DNA of 64,000 nucleotides from Hymenopus coronatus (lineage: Eukaryota > Arthropoda > Insecta > Mantodea > Hymenopodidae). The notes under the pieces are model-generated. The model saw only the letters and a program-made list of their open reading frames with translations. It was not told the DNA's origin and did no database searches. The position numbers were made by a program, and so were the translations under genes. Below, one piece after another: positions 46,286 to 58,497 of this stretch (positions within the stretch are counted from its first letter, which is position 1; each line of letters opens with the position of its first letter). Where the stretch lies: the NCBI GenBank assembly GCA_030762935.1, contig CM060893.1:13792397-13856396 (forward strand), in the 5' to 3' direction.

Positions 46286-46312
<27 letters not shown>
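45800..46312 (+). mobile_element. 3' end of a LINE (non-LTR retrotransposon) with poly(A) tail
   Basis: The frame at 45943-46285 contains LCSRCNEVVTLHHKLVDC followed by IWDWVYG, the C-x2-C...H-x4-C...W pattern of the zf-RVT domain found after the reverse transcriptase in many non-LTR elements. Upstream, in another frame, WKANVYLDVIPTADKLW continues the same domain, so at least one frameshift is present. A 27-nt A run (46286-46312) ends the element. The rest is 5'-truncated, as is usual for LINE copies. A DR1 copy starts at the last A. Confidence 0.7.
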
Positions 46313-46316
<4 letters not shown>

Positions 46317-46602
46317 ATGTGTACCATTCACATGACTTTCTCTATATCCTTGCAACAAATTATTCTTAAAGAGCTTATACTTCTATTTACTTTATGCTAT
46401 TCAGTAAAACATTAGCAGAAATAGGCATATTACTTGTTCCCTGTAAGTAAGGTGAAATAAGGGAGTACCATAGCTTAAAATGATAATCAAAAGCTGATTG
46501 CTATGTCACTGAAGTTCCTTTGTTTGTTTGGACACGACTTCACAAAGTCCTATATGAAAAATGTATAAGTTTTACATAGCAGAAACCAAAAATAAAAAAA
46601 GT
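46313..46602 (-). repeat. DR1 copy, D half only, at the LINE poly(A)
   Basis: Starts TCTGATGTGTACC right at the last A of the LINE tail; ends AAAAAAAGTAAAAA, so its middle and H half were lost. Confidence 0.82.
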
Positions 46603-47092
46603 AAAAAGCATTTTCAGAAAAAAATCCGTATGTGTGTGTCCGTGTGTCTGTGAACACGATAACTCAAAAACGAAAAGTCGGTAAAATACCAAACTTGGTA
46701 TTTAAGTTTAGTATCTTCCAGGGATGCGACACGAAGATTTTGAGAAAAATCCCCCCACCGCAAACTACCCTTTACATGGAACTTTTTTCGAAAGTTTTGA
46801 TTTTCTAAAAAATGGCTCTAACGATTTTGTTTAAAATTTCGTATATTAAACATATTTACCTGACAAACAAAATGTATATCTTGAATTCTCTGGGAATAGC
46901 CTCTGAAGAGTAGTTTATTCTGGATAAATTTTACTGAATTTTGAATAACTGCTAAACCGTAAGAGATGGACAAAAACTTACCCCACAACAAATGTAGAAC
47001 ACTTTAAAACGCAGAACTTATGTTATATACATTTTTTTTCGTGGAGTTGATTGTTTTTTGAGATATTCCTTGTTTTTGGTTCCAGCTTTAAA
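46603..47092 (+). repeat. DR1 copy, middle part
   Basis: Starts GCATTTTCAG just after an A-run, as in the other nested cases; stops at TTCCAGCTTTAAAAATC. Confidence 0.85.
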
Positions 47093-47406
47093 AATCTTAT
47101 GTGTTCCATTCACATGACTTTCTCTGTATCACTGCAGCAAGTTACTCTATTTACTTCATCTAATGGAGTAAAAATTAGCAGAAATAGTCTTTATTTCTTG
47201 CTTCCTTGTTAGTAGAAGCGAAATAAGGGGGTACCATTGGTTAAAGTGATAGTCAAAATCTCAAAATCTTCGTGTCGCATCCCTGGAACTTAAATACCAA
47301 GTTTGGCATTTTACCGACTTTTCGTTTTTGAGTTATCGTGTTCACAGACACATACACGGACCTTTTTGTGAAAATGCCTTTTTTGGATACACTATGTACA
47401 TAGTAC
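47093..47406 (-). repeat. DR1 copy with a large internal deletion
   Basis: D end TTATGTGTTCCATTCACATG; jumps from AGTCAAAA to TCTCAAAATCTTCG; truncated H end GTACATAGTACTT. Confidence 0.8.
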
Positions 47407-47761
47407 TTAAAAATTACTCAGTGAGAGTAAGGTGAGACATTGAAGCCCACTTCAGCAACCTTATTCCTTACCAATTCGGTAGAGTAAGAAAAGAACAAAG
47501 GTGGGTTTCGCACCACAGTTTAAGCAACAGAACACGATTACATAATACCTGAAAGCAACCTAGCAGATGTATCATTTTTAAAAATGATCACTGTGGAGGT
47601 TTCGGTTTCTCTTTTCCTTTATGTTGCAGACTCGACAAAAAGCTAGATGGCAGCAGGGTTGACAAAGACAAATGCTAGCTTCTATCTCACATTAAGTTCA
47701 CATTCTACCGTTACGATTTATCCCCGACTTGTGGCCGAGTTCGCGAAACAAAAAACGGCGC

Positions 47762-47810
<49 letters not shown>

Positions 47811-48258
47811 GGGTGTAACTGTTCGCATAAATCTGCGATACCCGCATTGCGTAACGTTTGGGCGTGGTCCACACTTTCATTGTTGTTTATTTTTAAAAAG
47901 TAGCGTCATATGTCAGTGGACAAATGACGAGCTTCCTGCGCTCATAAATCCTCATGACGCTGCAGCTAGAGAGGTGAGATGTGTGAGAAAGCGCACACCT
48001 GCATAAATATGGCCAAACTCGGGGTTACTTAATGTCGGACGTGTTTATACACACCTACTCAGATATACGAACTCTCAACAGTTCTCTAAACATATGGTAA
48101 GACGAATTTGTAGTGTTTTGTTTCTCATAACTCTACAGAATACACCAGCTGGGTTTCACTGAGAAATAACCTGCTTCTACTTTCACTATACTTTTTCTTG
48201 ACAGGTAGAGGAAGCAAGTTTTGTATTACCTGGGTCTTCTGCAAAAACAAAAACAATT
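47407..48258. other. Non-DR1 sequence with a (TG)21 microsatellite
   Basis: No gene recognised; the microsatellite at 47766-47807 is not within a DR1 copy. Confidence 0.45.
47766..47807 (+). repeat. (TG)21 microsatellite
   Basis: Uninterrupted TG repeat. Confidence 0.97.
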
Positions 48259-49040
48259 AATCTGATGTGTTCTATTCACACGACTTTCTCTACATCTCTG
48301 CAACAAATTAAACGTATTTTGTTTTCTATTTACTTCATGCTAATTGAGAAAACATTAGCAGAAATAGTCTTATTACTTGCTTCCTTGTAAGTAGAAGCGA
48401 AACACGGGAGTACCATAAGTTAAAGTGATACTCAAAAGTTACATTGCTTGTATGGACTTCAGTTGACAGATTCTGTATGAGTAAAAGCAAGTTTTTTAAA
48501 GCTGAAACCAAAAACAAGGAATATCTCAAAAACGATCAACTCCAAGAAAAAAATGTATATAGCATAAATTGTGTATTTCAACGTGCGCTACATTTTTTGT
48601 GTGGTAGATTTTTGTCTATCTCTTACGGATTAGCAGTTACGCAAAATTCTGTAAAATTCATCCTGAATAAAGTAGTCTTCAGAGGCTATTTCCATAAGAT
48701 TCAAGATATACATTTTATTTATCACATAAGTATCTGTAATGTATGACATTTTAATTAAAATTGTTGGTGCCATTTTTGATAAAATCAAAATTTTCGAAAA
48801 TTTCCTATCTAAAGAATATTTGGGGGTGTGAGGATTTTCTTGAAAATGTTCCTCTCACATTCTTGTAAGATACCAAACTTAAATACCAAGTTTGGTATTC
48901 AACGGTCTTTTCGTTTTGAGCTATGCTGTCCACAGACACACACACACGGACCTTTTTCCAAAAATGCTTTTTCTGGACTCGGTGGGACCCAAAACATATA
49001 TTTCCAGTAAAATCTCAGTATCGAAATTTTGGGTGCATTA
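48259..49040 (-). repeat. DR1 copy, H palindrome lost
   Basis: D end TTAATCTGATGTGTTCTATT; ends in ATTTTGGGTGCATTA. Confidence 0.87.
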
Positions 49041-49042
49041 TT

Positions 49043-49336
49043 GGTTTCAATTTTAAGCCACTGAATCTTTTCACAAAAAGGAATACTGTTTTTTCTGTTT
49101 TCTCGTTTGTTTATTCCTGGCAAGCAAAGAGATGGGGATTTAACAGCTTCACAAAGGACGAGACTGTCGCTTTAGTCTGTGCATTTTCTTATTTCCCTTC
49201 TACTTACAAGGAAGCAAGTAATAAGACTATTTCTGCCAATTTTATCTCGACATCATGAAGTAAATAGAAGCAAGAGCTTATTAAGAATAATTTATTGCAA
49301 AGATGTAGAGAAAGTCATATGAATGGAGTCCATGAG
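49043..49336 (+). repeat. DR1 D-half fragment
   Basis: Starts TTGGTTTCAATTTTAAGCC; D end ATGGAGTCCATGAGATCTATT is decayed. Confidence 0.75.
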
Positions 49337-49461
49337 ATCTATTTTTACTTTCTCTATACGCATTATGTACATGGTGTATAGAGAAAGTATTGCACTCCAT
49401 CCAAAAATTCGATACCGAGATTTCACCGGAAATATATGTTTTACGGTTCCCAATATCCAAA
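49337..49461 (+). repeat. DR1 H half, broken at the first internal A-run
   Basis: Ends TTCCCAATATCCAAAAAAA; resumes at 50328. Confidence 0.88.
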
Positions 49462-50327
49462 AAAATCTGATGTGTTCCACTCACATGACTTTCTCTATCT
49501 CTCTGTTACAAATTATTGTTAATAAGCTTAGCTTTTATTCATTTCATGTTAATCGAGGAAAATTAGCAGAAATAATCTTATTCCTTGCTTTATTGTAAAT
49601 ACAAGCGAAATAAGCGAGTAGCATAGGTTAAAGTGAAAGCCAAAAGCTGGTTGCTATGTGACTGATGTTCCTTTGTTTGTGTGGACAGGAGTTGACAAAT
49701 TCCTGTATGAGAAAAGTGTAAGTTTTTCAAAGCTGAAAACAAGAAAAAGGAATATCTCAAAAACGATCAACTCCACGAAAAAAATGTATTTAACATAAAT
49801 TGTGTGTTTTAACGTGCTCTACATTTTTTGTGTGCTAAGTTTTCGTACATCTCTTACGGTTTAGTAGTTATGCAAAATTCATACAGAATAAAGTAGTCTT
49901 CAGTGGCTATTGCCAGAAAATTCAAAATATACATTCTATTTGTCAGGTAAATATCTTTAATATATGATATTTTAATCAAAATCGTTAGAGCCATTTTTTA
50001 GAAAATCGAAATTTTCGAAAAAAAGTTCCATGTAAAGGGTAGTTTGGGGTGAAGGGGATTTTTCTCAAAATCTTCGTGTCGTATCCCTGGAAGATACTAA
50101 ACTTAAATACCAAGTTTGGTGTTTTACGGACTTTTCGTTTTTGAGTTATCGTGTTCACAGACACACGGACACACACATACACACGGACCTTTTTGTGAAA
50201 ATGCTTTTTTTTAGATAAAGGGGACCCTAAAACATATATTTCCGGTGAAATCTCGGTATCGAATTTTTTGGTGAAGTGCAATACTTTCTCTACTCACTAT
50301 GTACATAGTGCTTATAGAGAAAGTAAA
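49462..50327 (-). repeat. DR1 copy, full length, nested in another
   Basis: D end TCTGATGTGTTCCACTCAC; H end CTTATAGAGAAAGTAAAAA. Confidence 0.92.
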
Positions 50328-51055
50328 AAGGATTTTCACAAAATGGCCCGTGTGTCTGAGAACACGATAACTCAAAAACGAAAAGTCGGTAAAATACCAA
50401 ACTTGGTATTTAAGTTTTGTATCTTCCAGGGATGCCACACGAAGATTTTGAGAAAACTTCCCCCACCCGCAACCACCCTTTACATGGAACTTTTTTCGAA
50501 AATTTTGATTTTCTCAAAAATGGCTATAACGATTTTGATTAAAATTTCGTATATTAAAGATACTTACTTGACAAATAAAATGTATATCTTGAATTTTCTG
50601 GTAATAGCCTCTGAACAGTAGTTTACTCTGGATGAATTTTACTGAATTTTGAATAACTGCTAAACCGTAAGAGGTGGACAAAAACTTACCACACAAAAAA
50701 TGTAGAGCACATTAAAACACACAATTTATTTTATATACTTTTTTTCGCAGAGTTCGTCGTTTTTGTGACATTTCTTATTTTTGGTTTCTGCTATGAAAAA
50801 CGTATACATTTCTCATACAGGAACTTGTGAACTCCTATCTATATAAACAAAGGAACTTCATTGACATAGCAACCAGGTTTTGAATATCACTTTAACCTAT
50901 GGTTGTCGCTTATTTCGCTTCTACTTATAAATAAGCGAGTAATAAGACTATTTCTGATTAGCATGAAGTAAATAAATAGAAATATACGCTTTTTAAGAAT
51001 AATTTGTTGCAGGGATATAGAAAAAGTCATGTGAATAGTACACATCAGATTTTTA
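50328..51055 (+). repeat. DR1 copy, remainder after the nested insertion
   Basis: Resumes at GGATTTTCACAAAATGGCCC; D end AGTACACATCAGATTTTT. Confidence 0.92.
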
Positions 51056-51056
51056 A

Positions 51057-51340
51057 ATGAAGGATGGTTGATACATTGTGCAAACTTCGCTCTATGTCCT
51101 TGTTAATCCATGTTTCCAAAGTGGTGACGTTTTCCTCAGTCACTACTGTTGTTGGTCTGTCACTCTTCTTTTCATCTTTAAGAGATTTCTACCTCCTCTT
51201 GAATTCTCCAACCCACAGAACACAGTGGCGGAGAATAATCCCAAAATGCGCCCCTCAAATGCTCAAGTGACCATTTCCTTTAAGCCACGTTTCAGGTCGT
51301 ACAAGATAATTGCACGAAAACACTCTCTCTGAATCTCCAT
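51057..51340 (-). pseudogene. Second mariner relic: N-terminal DNA-binding fragment
   Basis: On the minus strand an ATG at 51340 opens MEIQRECFRAIILYDLKRG, then shifted frames read VGEFKRR and KSLKDEKKSDRPTTVVTEEN, matching the order of a mariner helix-turn-helix domain (FRAII-x-YD-x-KRG ... GRP-x-TVVTEENV). Stops and shifts break it, and it is cut at 51056 by the D end of a DR1 copy. Opposite in orientation to the relic at 51541, so a separate element. Confidence 0.65.
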
Positions 51341-51572
51341 TTCACTTCCAAGAACTTTCACACTTTCCAGACTTCAAAAGTAAAATAAATGAGACAACAT
51401 TGTCAATTAGTCAGCTATTTCGACACAGCAACAACACTTTCTCCAAGGGTGACCAATATTCCTAGTCAAGTGAGCTTCGTATCAGCTATCCAAGATCTGG
51501 ACATCAAAAGGTTACTTCCACAAAATTCACCATATACATTCTGTCAAGAAAGTACCGGGAATTGATCATTTA

Positions 51573-52428
51573 AAAATCTGATGTGTACCATTCACATGAC
51601 TTTCTCTATATCTCTGCAACAAATTATTCTTACAAACCTTATACTTCTATTTACTTCATGCTAATCAGTAAAACATTAGCAGAAATAGCCATATTACTTG
51701 CTTCCTTGTAAGTAGAAGTGAAATAAGGGAGTAAAATGATAATCAAAAGCTGGTTGCTATGTCACCGAAGTTCCTTTGTTTGTATGGACAGCAGTTGACA
51801 AATTCCTGTATGAGAAATGAATAAGTTTTTCATAGCAGAAACCAAAAATAAGGAATGTCACAAAAACGACGAACCCCACGAAAAAAATATATATAACATA
51901 AATTGTGTGTTTTAACGTGCTCTACATTTTATGTGTAGTAAGTTTTTGTCCATCTCTTACGGTTTAACAGTTATTAAAATTTTATTAAAATTCATCCAGA
52001 TTAAACTACTCTTCAGAAGTTACTCCCAGAAAACTCAAGATATACATTTTATTTGTCAGGTAAATATCTTTAATATACGAAATTTTAATCAAAATCGTTG
52101 GATCCATTTTTGAGAAAATCAAAATTTTCAAAAAAAGTTCCATGTAAAGGGTAGTTGGGGGTGGGGGAATTGTTCTCAAAATCTTCGTGTCGTATCCCTG
52201 GAAGATACTAAGCTTAAATACCAAGTTTGGTATTTTACCTACTTTTAGTTTTTGAGTTATTGTGTTCACAGACACACGGACATACACACAAAGACACGGA
52301 CCTTTTTCCGAAAATGCTTTTTTTAGATAAAGGGGACCCTAAGACATATATTTCCGGTGAAATCTCGGTATCGAATTTTTTGGTGGAGTGCAATTATGTA
52401 CATGGGTCCTATAGAGAAAGTAAAAATC
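51573..52428 (-). repeat. DR1 copy inside the mariner relic
   Basis: D end AAAATCTGATGTGTACCATT; H end CTATAGAGAAAGTAAAAAT, with part of the palindrome deleted. Confidence 0.92.
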
Positions 52429-52638
52429 CTGTTTAAAAGGGGATTCAAAATTATTGTTATCGCTAAGTTGGTACAACTCTCCTCTATACCCACGCGGAGT
52501 TTGATTGTCATCTGTCATCTAGTTTGTTTACAGTACGCCATTTTGTTACTTCATCTCAAAGGTGATTTGCGCTTGATCTCAAATGTTGCATTGCAAATGG
52601 TATTTCGTGTGCCGAATCGCTGAAAGTATTACGATTGC

Positions 52639-53378
52639 TTGGGAATGACACGCGTTGCAGCTCGGTTAGTTCCGAAAGACTTGAATTTTCTACAAAACCT
52701 CAATCGCGTAAGGATTGCTGAAGACATGCTAGAACGAGCCAGTTCCGACCCCTCATTCATGAAACGCATTGTAACTGGTGATGAGACGTGGGTTTACGAG
52801 TTTGACACTCAAACCAGTCAACAAGCTTCTGAATGGCGCCTTCTAACTGAACCGAAACCTAAAAGGGCACGTCAAATTCGATGAAAACTGAAGGCAATGT
52901 TGACGATTTTTTTCCATTTTCGCGGTGTCGTGCCCTCAGAGTTCTTTCCAGAAGGTCAGATGGTAAATAAAGACTATTATCTGAGCGTTATGTGGCGTTT
53001 GAGAGAACAAATACTGCGAAAAGGACCAGATTTGTGGAACGACAACTCATGGATTTTGCACCACGATAACGCACCAGCTCACAAGGCTAGTGAACGAATT
53101 TCTGGCCAAAAACTCAACAAATTTCATCGAACAACCCCCGTGTTCACCTGATCTGGCTCCTGCTGATTTCTTTCTCTTTCCAAAACTCAAGTTTCCACTT
53201 CGCGGCACCCGTTTTCAGTCGATAGAAGACGTAAAGGAAAAGTCGCGGCGACAATTGACATCGATTCCTAAAAGTGCCTACAAAAAATGTTTTGATGATT
53301 GGATTATTCGTTGGCATAAATGTATAATTTCAGAAAGGGCCTACTTTGAAGGCGATAAAATAAAATTGGATGAATATT
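52639..53378 (+). pseudogene. Broken mariner transposase, C-terminal two thirds
   Basis: Recognisable mariner motifs run in order: VTGDETWVYEFD (52770s), HHDNAPAH (about 53058), SPDLAPADFFLFPKLK (about 53147). An in-frame stop lies at 52882-52884, and a +1 shift near 53085-53092 joins the second and third pieces. The N-terminal helix-turn-helix half is absent. Three aspartates of the D,D34D signature can still be seen, but no continuous frame remains. Confidence 0.85.
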
Positions 53379-53662
53379 TCATTTTTTGTGTTTTATTGAC
53401 CAATTCCCGGCACTTTCTTGACACAGTAGTATATATTTTAACTGTCGTGTAAATATCTCAATTAGAGGCGGTTAAAACCCGTGCCACTCTCGCTCGTTAT
53501 TCGTAAGCTACGCCACTCTCGAGATGTGGCAACGAGAACTACTGCTCACGAGCGAGGTGACTCGAGAATTCTCGTTACTACAGGCGAAGTAGGTTGACGT
53601 GTGATCCGCAGTTTAACTCGTTACCTAATAATCAGGGCCAAGATTTTTATATTTTAACCTAT

Positions 53663-54383
53663 TTTTACTTTCTCTATACGCACTATGTACATAGTGTATA
53701 GAGAAAGTATTGCACTCCACCAAAAAATTCGATACCGATATTTCACCGCAAATATATGTTTTAGGGTCCTCTGTATCCAAAAAAAAGTATTTTCAGAAAA
53801 AGGTCCGTATGTGTGTGCGTGTCTGTCTGTGGACAGCATAGCTCAAAAACGAAAAGACCATTAAATACCAAACTTGGTATTTAAGTTTGGTATCTTCCAA
53901 GGATGCGACACGAAGATTTTCAGCAAAATCCCCCCACTCCCAACTACCCTTTACATGGAACTTTTTTCGAAAATTTTGATTTTCTCAAAAATGGCTCTAA
54001 CGATTTTGATTAAAATATCGTATATTAAAGATATTTACCTGACTAATAATATGCATATCTTGAATTTTGTGGGAATAGCCTTTGAAGACTACTTTATTCT
54101 GGATGAATTTTACATAACTGCTAAACCGTAAGAGATGTACAAAAACTTACCAAACAAAAAATGTAGAGCACATTAAAACAGACAGTTTATGTTATATAAA
54201 TTTTTTTCGAGGAGTTGATCGTTTTTGAGATATTCCTTGTTTTTTGGGTTTCAGTTTTGAAAAACTTGAACTTTTCTCATACAGGAATTTGTCAACTCGT
54301 GTCCATACAAACAAAGGAACTTCAGTCACATAGCAACCAGCTTTTGGCTTTCACTTTAACTTACGATACTCCCATATTTCGCC
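53663..54383 (+). repeat. DR1 copy with the clearest H-end palindrome
   Basis: Reference copy for the H end. Positions 53666-53709 (44 nt) fold on themselves: arms of 22 nt, perfect but for a 2-nt GC bulge, centred on TGTACA. Inner landmarks of the family follow: the A-run after CCTCTGTATCC, the GT/CA tract (53808-53830), CTCAAAAACGAAAAG, the 20-nt palindrome AAATACCAAACTTGGTATTT, GCGACACGAAGATTTT, and the AT-rich middle. The D end is missing; the copy stops near TATTTCGCC. Confidence 0.9.
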
Positions 54384-55189
54384 AGTTTTAAACTTGAGTT
54401 AAAGGGAAAATGGCATATGTAGTGTACTAGTGCAGGCAACTAAGGCTTAAAGTGGTGTGGAAGTGTATAGGCTTCTGGTAAAGCATTTTGCCCAGCTGCA
54501 TGTGATCCTAAGCAGTAGGAAGGAGTAAGTACAATGCTCTATGTAAAATTCTGACCGTAATGAGGGCATTAAACATTTAAGTACAGAGCTTTCTGACTTA
54601 GCCTTGCGCCTACAGGAGAGAGTGAGAGAGAGACATCTTACGAGATTATACTCCCAGATGCAAATAGAGCAATTAAGAGCGCAATCCGTGTTATAGAATT
54701 CATGATAGAATGTCCAGGCCTCCATTTACAGCACAGTGTAGCGAAATCTCAGGTTATTCAAGGTCACAACCCTAGAGTGCAATACGGCAGCGCGCACTAC
54801 CTTCAACTGAATTACTTCGGTAGTAAGTCAATGATACTGAACTATAAGAACAATTTACTACAGAAGTGACCTTGGAGAGCTCAACTATAGTGTTTTTCAA
54901 ATGGGAAGAGTTCTACTGTGCATCGATTGAGATGCGTTATAGTGCTCTGCGTTGCCAGGACTCTACCCCCACTCTTTTTATATTGCCCACTCACGCGCAC
55001 ACTGAGCATGCAAATCTGCCTGACGAGATAGTTGATTCATGAGTATTGCCGGCGCAAAACTTCTGGAACCATGACCCTGACCGCCAAACCAGCTACCGAG
55101 CCTAGCTTATTGGAGTTTGTGATAAGATACTTTGCTTACTTGTATTCAAAGTGGCCAGTAAATAGTGTTACTTTTATTTATTCTATGTT
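54384..55189. other. Non-DR1 sequence, nothing recognised
   Basis: About 800 bp of mixed composition, no gene or known repeat seen. Confidence 0.45.
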
Positions 55190-55820
55190 TTACTTTCTCT
55201 ATACGAACTATGTAAAATCAAGAAAATCCCCCACCCCAAACTACCCTTTACATAGACAAATTTCGAAAATTTTGATTTTCTTAAAAATGGCTCTAACGAT
55301 TTTGATTAAAATATCGTATATTAAAGATGTATACCTGACAAATAAAATGTATATCTTGAATTTTCTGGGAATAATCTCTGAAGACTACTTTATTCTGGTT
55401 GAATTTTACGAAATATTGCATAACTGCTAAACCGTAAGGAATGGACAAAAACTTACTACACAAAAAAAGTAGTGCACATTAAAACACACAATTTATGTTA
55501 TATAACTTTTTTTCGATGATTTGATCGTTTTTGAGATATTCCTTGTTTTTAGTTTCGGGTTTAATAAACTTGTGCTTTTCTCATACAGGAATTTGTCAAC
55601 TCGTGTCCATACAAACAAAGGAACTTCAGTCACCTAGTAACCAGTTTTGACTTCACTTTAACCTATGGTACTCCCTTATTTCGCTTCTACTTACAATAAA
55701 GCAAGTAATAAGACTATTTCTGATAATTTTTTCTCGATTAGTATGAAGTAAATAGAAGAATAAGCTTTTTAACAATAATTTGTTGCAGATATGTAATGTG
55801 AATGGAACACAGACTTTTTT
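55190..55820 (+). repeat. DR1 copy with a deletion beside the H end
   Basis: TTTACTTTCTCTATACGAAC jumps directly to AAAATCAAGAAAATCCCCC. D end also decayed. Confidence 0.87.
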
Positions 55821-56225
55821 TTTGGATGGGCTTCGCTCTACACATATAAGAAGCATTACTTGTTTTATATTTCTTTGTCTCCTGACACGATATCGTTTTA
55901 TTTGCCTCGGTGCAGCTGAACCGTCAGTAATGAGATTCTCGAAGCTGCAGTTTTCTCAGGCGACTTGTTGAGAAGGAATGCTAGTATCCTTATATTGCCA
56001 AAAAAAAGGAAACTGGATCCGTATTGTTTGAACAATATACGTTTTATTGATCAATCCTCGATGAAATGAAAGCCGATGACTCAAAACTGCACTATACTCC
56101 AAAACTACGCCTACAAAACACACGGGTCGCTATGTGAAAAATTGAGGTTCGGTTCGCGTTCCATGGTCCAGGCTGAGAAGATTGGATTGAAACCAGTAAA
56201 CATGAATTCGGACAACTCTACAAGA
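55821..56225. other. Non-DR1 sequence, nothing recognised
   Basis: No gene or known repeat seen. Confidence 0.4.
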
Positions 56226-58497
56226 AAAATCTCATGTGTTCCATTCACATGACTTTCTCTATATCACTGCTACAAATTAGTCTATTTACTTCATCTAATG
56301 GAGCAGAAATAGTCTTATTACTTGCTTCCTTGTAAGTAGAAGCGAAATAAGGGAGTACCATAGGTTAAAGTGAAAGCCAAAAGCTGGTTGCTATGTGACT
56401 GATGTTCCTTTGTCTGTATGGACAGGAGTTGAGAAATTCCTGTATGAGAAAAGTATTAGACTTTATACCTGAACCAAAAAACAAGGAATATCTCAAAAAC
56501 AATGAACTTCACGAAAAAATGTATATAACATAAATTGTGTGTTTTAAGGTGTTCTACATTTGTTGTGTGGTAAGTTTTTGTCCATTAATTACGGTTTAGC
56601 ACTTATGTAACATTTTATTTGTCAGGTAAATATCTTTAATATACGATATTTCAAACAAAATCGTTAGAGCCATTTTTTAGAAAACCAAATATTTTTTAAA
56701 ATGTTCCATGTAACAGGTAGTTTGGGGTGGGGGGATTTTTCTCAAAATCTTAGTGTCGCAGCCCTGGAAGATACTAAACTTAAATACTGACTTTGGTGTT
56801 TTACCGACTTTTTGTTTTTGAGCTGTCGTGTTCACAGGCACACGGACCTTTTTCTGAAAATGCTTCTCTTTGATATAAGAAAGCCTAAAACATATATTTC
56901 CGGTGAAATCTCGGTAGCGAATATTTTAGGTGGAGTGCAATACCTTCACTATACACTAAGTACATAGTAGGTATAGAGAAAGTAAAAAACTTATGCCTAA
57001 TTTTACTTCATGCTAATCGAGAAAAAATATCAGTAATAATCTTATTACTTGCTTCCATGCAAGGAAGTGCATAGGCTAAAGTATTAGTCAAAAGCGGGTT
57101 GCTATGTGAGTGAAGTTCGTTTGTTTGTATGGACAGGAGTTGACAAATTCCTGCATGAGAAAAGTATAAGTTTTCAAAGTTAAAACCAAAAACAAGGAAT
57201 GTCTCTAAAACGATTAACTCCACGAAAAAATGTATATAACATAAATTGTGTGTTTTAACGTGCTCTACATTTTTCGTGTAGTAATTTCTTGTCCATATCT
57301 TACGGTTTAGCAGTTATGCAAAATTTCGTAAAATTGATCCAGAATAAAGTAGTCTTCAGAGGCTATTCCCAGAAAATTCAACATATACATTTTATTTGTC
57401 AGGTAAATATCTTTAATATACGATATTTCAAACAAAATCGTTAGAGATATTTTTGAGAAAACCAAATATTTTTTAAAATGTTCCATGTAACAGGTAGTTT
57501 GGGGTGGGGGGATTTTTCTCAAAATCTTAGTGTCGCAACCCTGGAAGATACTAAACTTAAATACTGACTTTGGTGTTTTACCGACTTTTTGTTTTTGAGC
57601 TGTCGTGTTCACAGGCACACGGACCTTTTTCTGAAAATGCTTCTCTTTGATATAAGAAAGCCTAAAACATATATTTCCGGTGAAATCTCGGTAGCGAATA
57701 TTTTAGGTGGAGTGCAATACCTTCACTATACACTAAGTACATAGTAGGTATAGAGAAAGTAAAAAACTTATGCCTAATTTTACTTCATGCTAATCGAGAA
57801 AAAATATCAGTAATAATCTTATTACTTGCTTCCATGCAAGGAAGTGCATAGGCTAAAGTATTAGCCAAAAAGCTGGTTGCTATGTGAGTGAAGTTCCTTT
57901 GTTTGTATGGACAGGAGCTGACAAATTCCTGTATGAGAAAAGTATAAGTTTTTAAAGTTAAAACCAAAAACAAGGAATGTCTCTAAAACGATTAACTCCA
58001 CGAAAAAATGCATATAACATAAAGTGTGTGTTTTAACGTGCTCTACATTTTTCGTGTAGTAAGTTCTTGTCCATATCTTACGGTTTAGCAGTTATGCAAA
58101 ATTTCGTAAAATTGATCCAGTATAAAGTAGTCTTCAGAGGCTATTCCCAGAAAATTCAAGATATACATTTTATTTGTCAGGTAAATATATTTAATTTAAG
58201 AGACCTGAATCAAAATCGTTAGAGCCATTTTTGAGGAAACCAAAATGTTGAATATTTTTTCCATATAAAGGTTAGTTTGGGTGGGGGAATTTTCTTGAAA
58301 ATCTTCGTATCCCATATTTGGAAGATACCAAACTTAAATTTGGTATTTAACAGTCTTTTCGTTTTTGAGCTATGCTATCCACAGACATACACACGCACAC
58401 ACAGGGACCTTTTTCCATTTTTTTTGGATTAGGGGGACTCAAAACATGTATTTTCGGTGAAATCTCGGTATCGATAGAGAAAGTAACAATACATTTC
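56226..58497 (-). repeat. DR1 cluster: three consecutive minus copies made by tandem duplication
   Basis: Copies at about 56226-56986, 56987-57766 and 57767-58497. The first has a D end (AAAAATCTCATGTGTTCCAT); the second and third start at the same odd point (ACTTATGCCTAATTTTACTT) and share private changes, which shows duplication rather than independent insertion. Confidence 0.9.
56600..58165 (+). repeat. 777-bp tandem duplication
   Basis: Landmarks recur 777 bp apart: TTCCATGTAACAGGTAG at 56704 and 57481, CTTCACTATACACTAAGTAC and ACTTATGCCTAATTTTACTT in both. The two units differ at only a few sites over most of their length. Confidence 0.88.

Larger units (their letters stand above)
51541..53426 (+). 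mobile_element. Mariner relic interrupted by a DR1 copy
   Basis: Terminal inverted repeats match: left 51541-51568 (starting CTGTCAAGAAAG) and right 53396-53426 (ending CTTTCTTGACACAG). A complete minus-oriented DR1 copy (51573-52428) sits just inside the left repeat. Without it the element would be about 1030 bp, shorter than a full mariner (about 1.3 kb), because the N-terminal part of the transposase is missing. Confidence 0.75.

Noticed and set aside
45873..46317. A host gene with a C2H2-like zinc finger
   Set aside because: The C-x2-C...H-x4-C...W pattern, 5' truncation, frameshift and poly(A) tail fit the 3' end of a non-LTR retrotransposon better.
56226..58497. A satellite array or a CRISPR-like array
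   Set aside because: The repeated units are whole DR1 copies with a recent duplication; there are no short regular repeats with unique spacers, and the genome is eukaryotic.
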